In this document: one piece after another, positions 7,638-15,047 of the stretch
Layout: each line of letters opens with the position of its first letter
How positions within the stretch are numbered: position 1 is the first letter of the stretch
Origin: Belliella pelovolcani
GTDB taxonomy: Bacteria; Bacteroidota; Bacteroidia; Cytophagales; Cyclobacteriaceae
Length of the DNA stretch: 64,000 nt
NCBI RefSeq assembly: GCF_900156785.1
Contig: NZ_FTOP01000003.1
Location: 124,001-188,000, forward strand
Direction of reading: 5' to 3'
The notes under the pieces: model-generated
What the model saw: only the letters and a program-made list of their open reading frames with translations
Databases searched by the model: none
Told to the model about the DNA's origin: nothing
Made by a program: the position numbers and the translations under genes

Positions 7638-8501
7638 TTAGTAACTTTTCGGACTATCGGAAGGCAACACAAAGATAAAATCAGCAATCCCTATTGAAGC
7701 GTCTTCCAAGTTGCTAATATCATTTTGCTCAACTGTCGCTATGGTTAATATTTTTGCTTCAGGATACATCTGTTTGATATACCATACTATTCCTTCGTAA
7801 TTATTGGAGTGATAGCTTCCATTGATATGATAGATTTGTTGCTTCTTTTCAACCGCATCATAAAGTGAGTATGCCATTGTAGCGTCTTTGATAGCTTGAG
7901 CTTCTACCATGTAGTCTACATTCATGCCTGATCCATGCATCATATTCTTCATACCTACATAGCCAGGAAGATCTTTGTCAATCACAATAGGCAATGGAGC
8001 TATGAAAGCTTTTGCTTCTTGGGATAATTCTTCCAGAGCAGTCAGTCCATCTCTGCTCACTAAAGAAGCGTATTTTCTTGGTATATTGGAGGCTATAAAT
8101 GGAATATTATTTTGCTTAGCATAAAGCATCAAAGGCTTATAATCTGTGCTATAATTGTTCCAGAGTTTGGCCTCTGCTTCAAAATTTTTGTCAGTGATTT
8201 TTCCTGAAAACCATTCGTTGATATTCAGTTGATCATCTCTTTCAAAAAACTCTCCAGCTAAAACCAAATCAGCCCTAGACTGATGCAAAGATTTCAAAAG
8301 TTGCAGTTGCAGCCAGTGTGCAATGGAGTTGTTGTGTAGCTCCCCAAAGAATATGAGTTCAGACGAAGAGGAGGCCTCCAAGATTTGTTCAATTGTAGCA
8401 GTCTTGCCTTCTTTGTCAAATACCTGATGCGTTGATATTTGTGCATTGAGGAAATTAGTCGCGAATATAAAAAAAGTAAGTAAGCTTAATATTCTAGTCA
8501 T
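7638..8501 (-). CDS. ChaN-like haem-binding protein (PF04187 type)
   Basis: The 287-residue protein has a signal peptide (MTRILSLLTFFIFATNFLNA) and the conserved ELIFFGELHNNSIAHWLQL near residue 50. This motif belongs to the ChaN/Tiki-like superfamily, whose members include iron-regulated haem-binding lipoproteins and metalloproteases. Later motifs include NIPRKYASLVSRDGL, a Met-rich MKNMMHGSGMN loop that may contribute ligands, and HINGSYHSNNYEGI. It is probably secreted to the periplasm; no lipobox Cys is seen. Its start overlaps the end of folB by 8 bp, which implies coupled translation. Confidence 0.85.
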   Translation of the reverse strand: MTRILSLLTFFIFATNFLNAQISTHQVFDKEGKTATIEQILEASSSSELIFFGELHNNSIAHWLQLQLLKSLHQSRADLVLAGEFFERDDQLNINEWFSGKITDKNFEAEAKLWNNYSTDYKPLMLYAKQNNIPFIASNIPRKYASLVSRDGLTALEELSQEAKAFIAPLPIVIDKDLPGYVGMKNMMHGSGMNVDYMVEAQAIKDATMAYSLYDAVEKKQQIYHINGSYHSNNYEGIVWYIKQMYPEAKILTIATVEQNDISNLEDASIGIADFIFVLPSDSPKSY

Positions 8502-8859
8502 AGTCTTCGGGGTAGTTTACGGTGATGACGGAGTAATTGACCACGCCTCCGATGGAAGGGTTATGTTTTTTGATGGTGATAGCTACTTGTTTGGAGTCAG
8601 GATAGGTCTTCAGAATATCTTTGATCATCAGATGTGCAAGATGCTCTAGAAGTTTGACTGGCTCAAGCATATGAGACTTTGCGATCTGGTAGATTTTAGC
8701 ATAGTCGACAGTGTCCTTTAGCGTATCATGAAGCATAGCTTGTCTAAAATCCGTCTCCACATGGATATCTACTGTAAACCTATTCCCTAGCTTATTCTCT
8801 TCTGAGAATACGCCATGATAAGCGTGAAATTCTATTCCTTCTAATGATACTTTTCCCAT
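8494..8859 (-). CDS. folB: Dihydroneopterin aldolase
   Basis: This 121-residue cytoplasmic enzyme converts dihydroneopterin to hydroxymethyl-dihydropterin and glycolaldehyde in folate biosynthesis. The family signature is clear: LEGIEFHAYHGVFSEEN at the N-terminus, TVDYAKIYQIA, LLEHLAHLM and TIKKHNPSIGG near the C-terminus. The length is normal. It shares one base with the stop of the DivIVA-domain gene upstream and overlaps the ChaN-like gene downstream, so it is tightly embedded in a minus-strand operon with no other folate gene. Confidence 0.95.
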   Translation of the reverse strand: MGKVSLEGIEFHAYHGVFSEENKLGNRFTVDIHVETDFRQAMLHDTLKDTVDYAKIYQIAKSHMLEPVKLLEHLAHLMIKDILKTYPDSKQVAITIKKHNPSIGGVVNYSVITVNYPEDYD

Positions 8860-9734
8860 TAACCTACTTCGTCAAAAAATGAAGTTCCTTTATTTCCTTT
8901 ATTTTTTTCTTCTTCTGGCTCTTCTTGTATTGAATCCTCTTGGGGCACGTCAATTTCTTGCGATAATTCTGAATCTATCTCTTGTGCCTTAGATTTTACA
9001 TCTTCAATATTACTTTCTTCTTCTGTTTCGACTTGATTTTCGCTATGAATATCTGGAATCTCTGAAACGTCAACTTCCTCGTTTTCTATTGTAAACTCCT
9101 CTTTCGTTTCTAGTGTCATTTCACTATGCTCAATGCTGTCTACATTAGCTATCGTAAAAGCCTCAGTTTTTGTCAATATTTCGACCATTTCTAAGTGTGC
9201 ATGCAAATTGATTTTCTCAAGGTTACCATTGGAAACACTGATGTTGTCTTGGATGTCATCGGATAGACTTTTAAGATTTTTTAGGATCAATTCACGCTGC
9301 TGAACCAGTGTTTCATATCCTCGTATCAATGAGCTGACATCATTTTTGAGCTCTTCCATGATTTGCTTGGCCTTTGATTCAGCTGTTTCGATCAGGTTTT
9401 GAGATTTGGTTTTTGCATCATTGAGCATGGCGTCAGCATTTTGATGTGCCTCTCTGACGATATACTCAGCTGCTTCATTAGCCTCTTCGATGATACTAGC
9501 TCCAGTGTCTTCAGCTGTCTTTAAGGTCCTGAAAAGAGAAGCTTCTACTTCTTTCATTTTATTAGCTTCCTTGATGCTGTCGTCTAGCTTTTTCTGAAGT
9601 TCCTCTGTCGCATTGTTTACCTTTTCCCACTCTTCTGAAAGCTCTTTTAAGAAAGCATCAACTTCTTCTTTATCATAACCTCTGAAGTTTTTCTCAAAGG
9701 ATTTTTTACGGATTTCTAAGGCTGTTATCTTCAT
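8859..9734 (-). CDS. DivIVA domain-containing protein
   Basis: Residues 1 to about 60 (MKITALEIRKKSFEKNFRGY, then DKEEVDAFLKELSEEWE) form the DivIVA membrane-curvature/coiled-coil start. A long coiled coil runs to about residue 165, with a second coiled stretch over MEELKNDVSSLIRGYE. The last 110 residues are strongly acidic and low in complexity (Glu-, Ser- and Asp-rich). DivIVA-family proteins organise poles, septa or cell-wall synthesis in Gram-positive bacteria; their role in Bacteroidota is not well defined. The gene lies 4 bp after the WD40 gene and shares one base with folB. Confidence 0.85.
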   Translation of the reverse strand: MKITALEIRKKSFEKNFRGYDKEEVDAFLKELSEEWEKVNNATEELQKKLDDSIKEANKMKEVEASLFRTLKTAEDTGASIIEEANEAAEYIVREAHQNADAMLNDAKTKSQNLIETAESKAKQIMEELKNDVSSLIRGYETLVQQRELILKNLKSLSDDIQDNISVSNGNLEKINLHAHLEMVEILTKTEAFTIANVDSIEHSEMTLETKEEFTIENEEVDVSEIPDIHSENQVETEEESNIEDVKSKAQEIDSELSQEIDVPQEDSIQEEPEEEKNKGNKGTSFFDEVG

Positions 9735-9738
9735 ATGG

Positions 9739-10647
9739 TTAAAATTCTACTTTCCAAATTGAAATACTTCTATCATCACTGACTGAGATGATAGATTGGT
9801 CATAACTGCTCCACAATACCTTATTGATAGAGGTACCATGTCCAGCGTGCCGGGCTTTGTCTATTACTTTCAAGAGTTTATGACTCTCTGCATCCCATAC
9901 TTTTAAGGACTTATCCATGCTACAAGTCACAAAATACTTACCATCTTCTCTGAAGGATAGGTAATTGATGGCAAACATGTGCGCAACTACCTGATCTGAA
10001 AGGTTATAAGATTTAGTGTTCCAGATTTTTAAGTGAGCATCTCTACCCCCAGAGATCAATTTCTCCTCTATCGGGGAATAAGCCAAAGCAAATACAGAAT
10101 TGCTATGGGACTCTAGATTGTGAAGTGCTTTGTAATCTTTAGTACTAATGATTTTAATGGTATGATCACTAAAACCCACAGCTAGAGATTTTCTATCATT
10201 GTCAAATGCCATGACCCGAGCACTTTTTGAGCTTAATTTCAAATGCTTTTTGACTGCTTTTTGATCTACATCGACCACGATAACTACTCCATCTGCAGCT
10301 CCAACGTAAATTTCCGTCCCCAATGATTTGATATCAAATATGGATTGATCAGTGAGCTTGAGAGACCATATCTCCTTATTTTCATTCAAATCAATCACAT
10401 GAATTCCTTCAAAATTGTGACCAATGATCAAGAGGTTTCGCTCTCGATCTACTTCTAAAGCATAGACAGAATGTGGAAGCTTGGCGATAAGTTTGCCATC
10501 CTTTGGATTATCCAAGTCCCACTCGACAACCATTCCATCACCAGACCCTGTATAGAAATACCTCGGGTTAGCTCCCTCTGCAAGAGCATAGATACAATCA
10601 TTGTGTCCTGTTAGTGTATGAAGTTTATTAACTTGGATTTTTGACAT
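9739..10647 (-). CDS. WD40 repeat protein
   Basis: From the chosen ATG at 10647 the protein has about 302 residues and about seven WD40 repeats, for example LTGHNDCIYALAEG, LESHSNSVFALAY and GGRDAHLKIWNT, giving one beta propeller. It is probably a cytoplasmic scaffold, as no signal peptide is present. An upstream in-frame ATG at 10677 would add ten residues and nearly touch the divergent gene at 10686. The later start (MSKIQVNKLHTLTGH) leaves room for a promoter. It heads the operon with the DivIVA-domain gene 4 bp behind; a partner role for the two is possible but unproven. Confidence 0.85.
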   Translation of the reverse strand: MSKIQVNKLHTLTGHNDCIYALAEGANPRYFYTGSGDGMVVEWDLDNPKDGKLIAKLPHSVYALEVDRERNLLIIGHNFEGIHVIDLNENKEIWSLKLTDQSIFDIKSLGTEIYVGAADGVVIVVDVDQKAVKKHLKLSSKSARVMAFDNDRKSLAVGFSDHTIKIISTKDYKALHNLESHSNSVFALAYSPIEEKLISGGRDAHLKIWNTKSYNLSDQVVAHMFAINYLSFREDGKYFVTCSMDKSLKVWDAESHKLLKVIDKARHAGHGTSINKVLWSSYDQSIISVSDDRSISIWKVEF

Positions 10648-10685
10648 ATATTGCGTTTTATGCAAAACAAAACCCATAGTGGGCT

Positions 10686-11315
10686 ATGCAAACAAAAATA
10701 GAAAAAATAAGTACTTTATCGGCCTTGGCTGTAAATAATATTCAGGAAGTCTGTAATCAAGAGGTTGATTTTTTGAGTTTTCGCGAGAAGCTATCACTGG
10801 CAAATATTTCCAAAATCGAAAAAAGAAATGAATGGAAAGCTGCAAGATTGGCTATCAAAGCAGCCTTAGACTGTATTTCTTTGCCTTATCCTGGATTTTA
10901 TAAAGATGAACATGGAAAATCTCATGCTATGGATGGTTATGGACATGTTTCGCTTACTCATACCAAGGGTATAGCTGCAGCTATTTTTCATAAGGATATG
11001 CCAGTAGGTATAGATTTGGACTACGTAAGAGAAAAAGTAGTAAGACTTGGCCAAAAGTTTCTCGATCATTCAGAAATTGAATTTCTGAAGAGTGATCCAT
11101 TGCTTTATACAATGGCTTGGTCTGCCAAGGAATCAATTTATAAATGTCAAGGTCGAAAAGGGATCAGTTTAAAGGAAAATATACTTCTAAAACCCTTTGG
11201 GGTAGAAGATCAAGTGATCCAAGGTAAAGTGTATGATTCGGAATTTTCAGATCATTTCTACTCAGTAAAAGTTGAAGTGTCAGGTGAAATGGTGCTGACT
11301 TATACAATTTGGTAG
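10686..11315 (+). CDS. 4'-phosphopantetheinyl transferase superfamily protein
   Basis: The 209-residue protein carries the Sfp-type signature: VGIDLDYVREKV, where the Asp residues bind magnesium, and AWSAKESIYKCQGRKGISL, the W-x-x-KE-x-x-K motif. It should transfer phosphopantetheine from CoA to a carrier protein, most likely acyl carrier protein. It is transcribed divergently from the WD40 gene and no carrier-protein gene is nearby. Its length is typical of the short Sfp-like Bacteroidota form. Confidence 0.9.
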   Translation: MQTKIEKISTLSALAVNNIQEVCNQEVDFLSFREKLSLANISKIEKRNEWKAARLAIKAALDCISLPYPGFYKDEHGKSHAMDGYGHVSLTHTKGIAAAIFHKDMPVGIDLDYVREKVVRLGQKFLDHSEIEFLKSDPLLYTMAWSAKESIYKCQGRKGISLKENILLKPFGVEDQVIQGKVYDSEFSDHFYSVKVEVSGEMVLTYTIW

Positions 11316-11366
11316 AAAGTTTGTTTATATATTTATGTATTGTAAAACAGTTAGATCACCCCAGCT

Positions 11367-11948
11367 ATGAAAAGGTTTTATGTATTCATTTTAATTGCAT
11401 TGTTATCTTCATCATTTGTTCACGGACAGCGCGTAGATAATTTTATGCTAGAAGATGTTTTGACGGGTCAGAACTTTGAGTTGGATAAACATGAAGATGC
11501 TAAAGCAGTGGTGTTGATTTTCAATACATTATCTTGCCCATTTTCAAAGCTTTATGAAAATAGAATCATTGATCTCTATGAAAATTTTAAAGCTGATGGC
11601 TTTGTTTTTGCCATTGTAAACCCACACTTTGGAAATGATCCCGATGAAAATAAACAGGCGGTGGAAGAAAGATTTAAAGGGAGAGTACAAGGCCTGTCCA
11701 TCTTAAATGATGGAAACCAGAATGTGACTAAACAGCTACAAGCTACCAAATTACCTGAGGTGGTAGTGATTACGCCGAGTCCAACTGGATTCGCCATTGC
11801 TTATAGAGGTGCTATAGATAATAATCCGCAAGTGCCAGAAAGTGCAAACATGCGTTACCTCGTCTCAGCCATCCAAAGCATACAAAATAAAAGAAATCCA
11901 AGCCCAAGTTCAAGTAGGCCGGTGGGTTGTAATATTAGGATGAAATAA
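11367..11948 (+). CDS. Exported thioredoxin-fold (AhpC/TSA-type redoxin) protein
   Basis: The 193-residue protein begins with a signal peptide (MKRFYVFILIALLSSSFVHG). It continues with a redoxin fold: VDNFMLEDVLTGQNFEL, then FNTLSCPFSKLYENRI and LPEVVVITP with the cis-Pro position. Only one Cys (Cys57) lies in the active loop, as in one-Cys redoxins; a second Cys sits near the C-terminus in GCNI. It probably acts in the periplasm as a peroxidase or resolving partner. It stands as a single gene closed by a bidirectional terminator. Confidence 0.8.
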   Translation: MKRFYVFILIALLSSSFVHGQRVDNFMLEDVLTGQNFELDKHEDAKAVVLIFNTLSCPFSKLYENRIIDLYENFKADGFVFAIVNPHFGNDPDENKQAVEERFKGRVQGLSILNDGNQNVTKQLQATKLPEVVVITPSPTGFAIAYRGAIDNNPQVPESANMRYLVSAIQSIQNKRNPSPSSSRPVGCNIRMK

Positions 11949-11972
11949 AAAAAGGGCCTCAGCCCTTTTTTT
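11947..11972. terminator. Bidirectional terminator
   Basis: AAAAAAAGGGC (11947-11957) pairs perfectly with GCCCTTTTTTT (11962-11972) across a CTCA loop. It serves the redoxin gene on the plus strand and the convergent SirB1-like gene on the minus strand, whose stop codon overlaps its edge. Confidence 0.9.
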
Positions 11973-12810
11973 ATTCTAGTATCTGCAATAGTGCTTTTAC
12001 TTCTTCGACTTTTCCTGTTTCTCCAAGTTTTTCAAAAGAAACAATCAGATTGCGAATCATCCTGGTGACGATATCCTTATTGCTACATGGTTCAAAGAAA
12101 ACATCTCTTGGAGCGATTTTCAAATGTTCTAGGTAGTTATGAATGTCCTGCTTATTGAATACAAGCCCTTTGTTGAACGCATTGATATAGAAATTGACAT
12201 CTGAAGATTTGTAAGTCAATACAAAAAGATTGGGCAGGTTTACGCCATATATCGGCAAACCGAGCTTCTGTGACACAAGTAGGTAAATGGCGCAAAGACT
12301 AATTGGATTGCCTTTTCTAGTCTCTAGCACATTGCTCAACATGCTATTACCTGGAGAATGGAAATTTTTGGTATTTGCAGAAAACCTCAAGTTACTAAAA
12401 AGCACGTGGTTGATGGCTTTGATTTGTTCGTGAGGAAGTAGGTCATTTTTGAATCCTGTCCAAACTTCAAAATAAATTTGATGCATATCAGCATTGATTT
12501 TATCAAACTCTAAATCTGGATATTGGTAGGTGTTGATGATCCAAAGCCCAGTGAGTAAATCTTGATCTGGAGAGTTTACCCAGTCTTTTAGTCTTTCTTT
12601 GAGCTGTGAGAATTGTAATTGATGCACGAGGTCTTCAATTTCCTTTTGTACCTCGGGATTAAAACTATCCTCCCATTTTTTTTCCAAAAAAGGAATAATT
12701 CCATGCCCCAAAGAGATGATTTTGTCCTGTACATGTGACTTGATCTCTTGATCTTGATCATCAAGCAAAGAAACTAAAGCATGTAATTCCTTGTCTGTCA
12801 ATTCTTCCAT
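11971..12810 (-). CDS. SirB1-like transglutaminase-related protein
   Basis: The 279-residue cytoplasmic protein matches the SirB1/transglutaminase-like family. An alpha-helical N-terminal part (about 1-100, HEAT-like) is followed by the core with NSMLSNVLETRKGNPISLCA, then IYLLVSQKLGLPIYGVNLPN and FYINAFNKGLVF. Members are often encoded near protein-modification or cell-division genes, but their biochemical role is poorly known. This one is a single transcription unit between two terminators. Confidence 0.85.
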   Translation of the reverse strand: MEELTDKELHALVSLLDDQDQEIKSHVQDKIISLGHGIIPFLEKKWEDSFNPEVQKEIEDLVHQLQFSQLKERLKDWVNSPDQDLLTGLWIINTYQYPDLEFDKINADMHQIYFEVWTGFKNDLLPHEQIKAINHVLFSNLRFSANTKNFHSPGNSMLSNVLETRKGNPISLCAIYLLVSQKLGLPIYGVNLPNLFVLTYKSSDVNFYINAFNKGLVFNKQDIHNYLEHLKIAPRDVFFEPCSNKDIVTRMIRNLIVSFEKLGETGKVEEVKALLQILE

Positions 12811-12894
12811 GAAGTTTTCTCAATGTGCCATTACTAAATTACGGGATTTTAATTTTTTTAGCTTAAAATATCTCAAGAAGTTTTCTAAAAGCAA

Positions 12895-12929
12895 ATAGCG
12901 CACAAGGGGTCTTATTTCTTGTGCGCTAT
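12895..12929 (-). terminator. Terminator downstream of msrAB
   Basis: A perfect 12-bp stem, ATAGCGCACAAG with CTTGTGCGCTAT, has an 11-nt loop. It lies 27 bp past the msrAB stop on the minus strand and is followed there by a T-rich tract. The T-run is broken, so efficiency is uncertain. Confidence 0.65.
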
Positions 12930-12955
12930 CCGTAAATGCCATGATCAATGTCAAA

Positions 12956-14056
12956 TCAATCTACAAGCCATAAGTAATCTGCATATCCTTCGGCTTCCAT
13001 GTCATTTTTAGAAATAAATCGCATTGCTGCCGAATTCATACAATATCTCAGTTGAGTTGGTCTTGGACCATCGAAAAAGACGTGACCCAAATGGGAGTCT
13101 CCCAACTTGCTCCTGACTTCAACCCTGACCATACCATATTCATAATCCAAAGGCTTATCGATGAGTCTTGCATCTATGGGTTTTGTGAAGCTTGGCCAGC
13201 CAGAATAGGATTCATATTTGTCCTTTGAACTAAACAACGGAGCACCAGAAACAATACACACATAAATGCCATCCTCTTTGTTTTCGTTATATTTATTATT
13301 GAAGGCCATTTCAGTTTCATTATTGATCGCTACTTCATATTGCAATGGTTCCAATATCTTTTTTAATTCTTCTCTGGAAGGACTTTTATATTTATTTTCC
13401 AAATTAGTTGGCCAATACTTAGCGATGAAAGCATCCCTACCAGACCCTCTTCTATAAGCATGGTATTCTTCAGGATTCTTTTTGTAATAGTCTTGATGAT
13501 AGGCTTCTGCTTCGTAGAAGTTGCTGAATTTGATTATCGGTGTGACTATCGGTTTGTCAAACTTTCCTGATTTGCCTAATCTTTTTTTAGATTCTTCTGC
13601 TACTTGTTTTTGAATGCTGCTATGATAGAAAATAGCGGACTCGTATTGTGTGCCTCGATCATAAAAAGAGCCACCTGCATCTGTTGGGTCAAATTGCTGC
13701 CAGAAGATATCCAGTAACTCTGAATAACTGATGACTTCTGGGTTGTAGGTGATTTGGACAGCTTCTTTGTGACTGGTTTTGCCAGCACTCACGTCGGCAT
13801 AACTTGGGTTCTTTTCTTTTCCGCCAGCGTAACCAGATACGACCGAAACCACACCTTGAATTCCTTCAAAAGGGGCTTCGATGCACCAAAAGCATCCTCC
13901 AGCAAAAGTTGCTAGCTCTGTTGGACCGTCATAATTTATTTCTTCGGTTGAGGTTTCAATTGCTTCTTCCTTATTATTGGCTTGGGAGCATGCGATCATT
14001 CCGAAACTAAAAACCTGAATTAATACCAGCGAAAGTGTGAATTTTAAATTTTTCAT
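12956..14056 (-). CDS. msrAB: Bifunctional methionine sulfoxide reductase MsrA/MsrB lipoprotein
   Basis: The 366-residue protein reduces both S- and R-methionine sulfoxide. It has a lipoprotein signal (FSFGMIACSQ, Cys23). An MsrA domain follows (about 45-205) with catalytic GGCFWC at 53-58 and GTQYESAIFYHS. The MsrB domain (about 225-366) has SGWPSFTKP, GDSHLGHVF and catalytic RYCMNSAAM at Cys339. The usual MsrB zinc CxxC pairs are absent, so it is the zinc-free type. The lipobox points to repair of oxidised envelope proteins at the membrane surface. It is monocistronic. Cytoplasmic MsrAB fusions lacking this signal are the alternative, but the signal is clear here. Confidence 0.95.
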   Translation of the reverse strand: MKNLKFTLSLVLIQVFSFGMIACSQANNKEEAIETSTEEINYDGPTELATFAGGCFWCIEAPFEGIQGVVSVVSGYAGGKEKNPSYADVSAGKTSHKEAVQITYNPEVISYSELLDIFWQQFDPTDAGGSFYDRGTQYESAIFYHSSIQKQVAEESKKRLGKSGKFDKPIVTPIIKFSNFYEAEAYHQDYYKKNPEEYHAYRRGSGRDAFIAKYWPTNLENKYKSPSREELKKILEPLQYEVAINNETEMAFNNKYNENKEDGIYVCIVSGAPLFSSKDKYESYSGWPSFTKPIDARLIDKPLDYEYGMVRVEVRSKLGDSHLGHVFFDGPRPTQLRYCMNSAAMRFISKNDMEAEGYADYLWLVD

Positions 14057-14311
14057 AATGCTTTTTACCAGTTGTTGTGTTTTGGTGATTTAAAGGGCAC
14101 GATTTTAGAATATGCGTGATTCATAATTTGTCAATGGTTAAAACAACACAGGGCTGAGATTGTTCTCTGAGACGTTTTGACCTTATCAAACCCAAATACG
14201 ATTTAAAACCAAATTCAGATTGGATTTGCAAGATCAAGAAATTCTGACTTTATTGGTAGGATTTTGATCTATCAAAATTCTGATAAACAAGAGCTTTAAC
14301 CTAATCACCCC

Positions 14312-14890
14312 ATGAAAAAGCTAATTCAGATTACTTTAGTGCTTTTAGGTGTACTATGCTTCAGCACAGAAATCAATGCCCAGTCTAAGACAGGTTGGGG
14401 TATAAAAGGAGGACTTAATTACAATTCCAATGGTAAATATTTCAGAGATGCGGAACTTGTATTGAGTGACCCTTTGAATAATTGGGGATACAATGTAGGC
14501 CTTTTTGGAAAAATCGAAGTAGGTCCTCTATTCGTTAGACCTGAACTAGCATACACACAGTTAAACTCGGAAATCAACTCGACCCAGCTGAGAACAGAAC
14601 GACTGGATATGCCACTATTGGTTGGGCTTAATGTGCTGGGTCCAGTTGTTTCTTTCTTTGGAGGCCCAGCCCTTCACTACACCATCCAAGATGATCTCAA
14701 GTCTCTTGAATATGACAAATACAATATGGGGTATCAGTTTGGTATAGGGTTGAATTTCAATAATCTTGGGCTAGATATCCGATATGAAAGGGAGCTCAAT
14801 GACCAAAAAATTAATATTGATAATGTGTTCACAGGTCAAGGAGATTTCAAATACCAGCAGATCACTTTGAACATGAGTATCAAATTTTAA
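14312..14890 (+). CDS. Outer-membrane beta-barrel protein (PorT-like)
   Basis: The 192-residue protein has a signal peptide (MKKLIQITLVLLGVLCFSTE, ending near INAQ). An eight-strand-like beta-barrel pattern follows: WGIKGGLNYNSNG, GYNVGLFGKIEVGPLFVRPE and GYQFGIGLNFNNLGLDIRYE. It ends in an aromatic residue (IKF), as outer-membrane proteins usually do. Such small porin-like proteins are abundant in Bacteroidota and mostly uncharacterised. An inverted repeat (ATTTTGAT/ATCAAAAT, 14261-14278) lies 34 bp before the start and could be a regulator site. Confidence 0.85.
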   Translation: MKKLIQITLVLLGVLCFSTEINAQSKTGWGIKGGLNYNSNGKYFRDAELVLSDPLNNWGYNVGLFGKIEVGPLFVRPELAYTQLNSEINSTQLRTERLDMPLLVGLNVLGPVVSFFGGPALHYTIQDDLKSLEYDKYNMGYQFGIGLNFNNLGLDIRYERELNDQKINIDNVFTGQGDFKYQQITLNMSIKF

Positions 14891-14902
14891 AGCTTTTTGA
14901 AG

Positions 14903-14942
14903 AAAAGCAGAAGTTTTGACTTTGGTCAATATTTCTGCTTTT
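14903..14942 (+). terminator. Terminator after the beta-barrel gene
   Basis: AAAAGCAGAA (14903-14912) and TTCTGCTTTT (14933-14942) form a perfect 10-bp stem with a 20-nt loop, 13 bp past the stop codon. Confidence 0.65.
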
Positions 14943-15047
14943 AAATTCATTTTTTGGCAAATTTTTCCACTTTTTCCCTAAAAAATAACGATATTTAGAA
15001 TCATCCGTTTTTTATAATAAGATTTTAAACTTAAACCGATTCTGATT

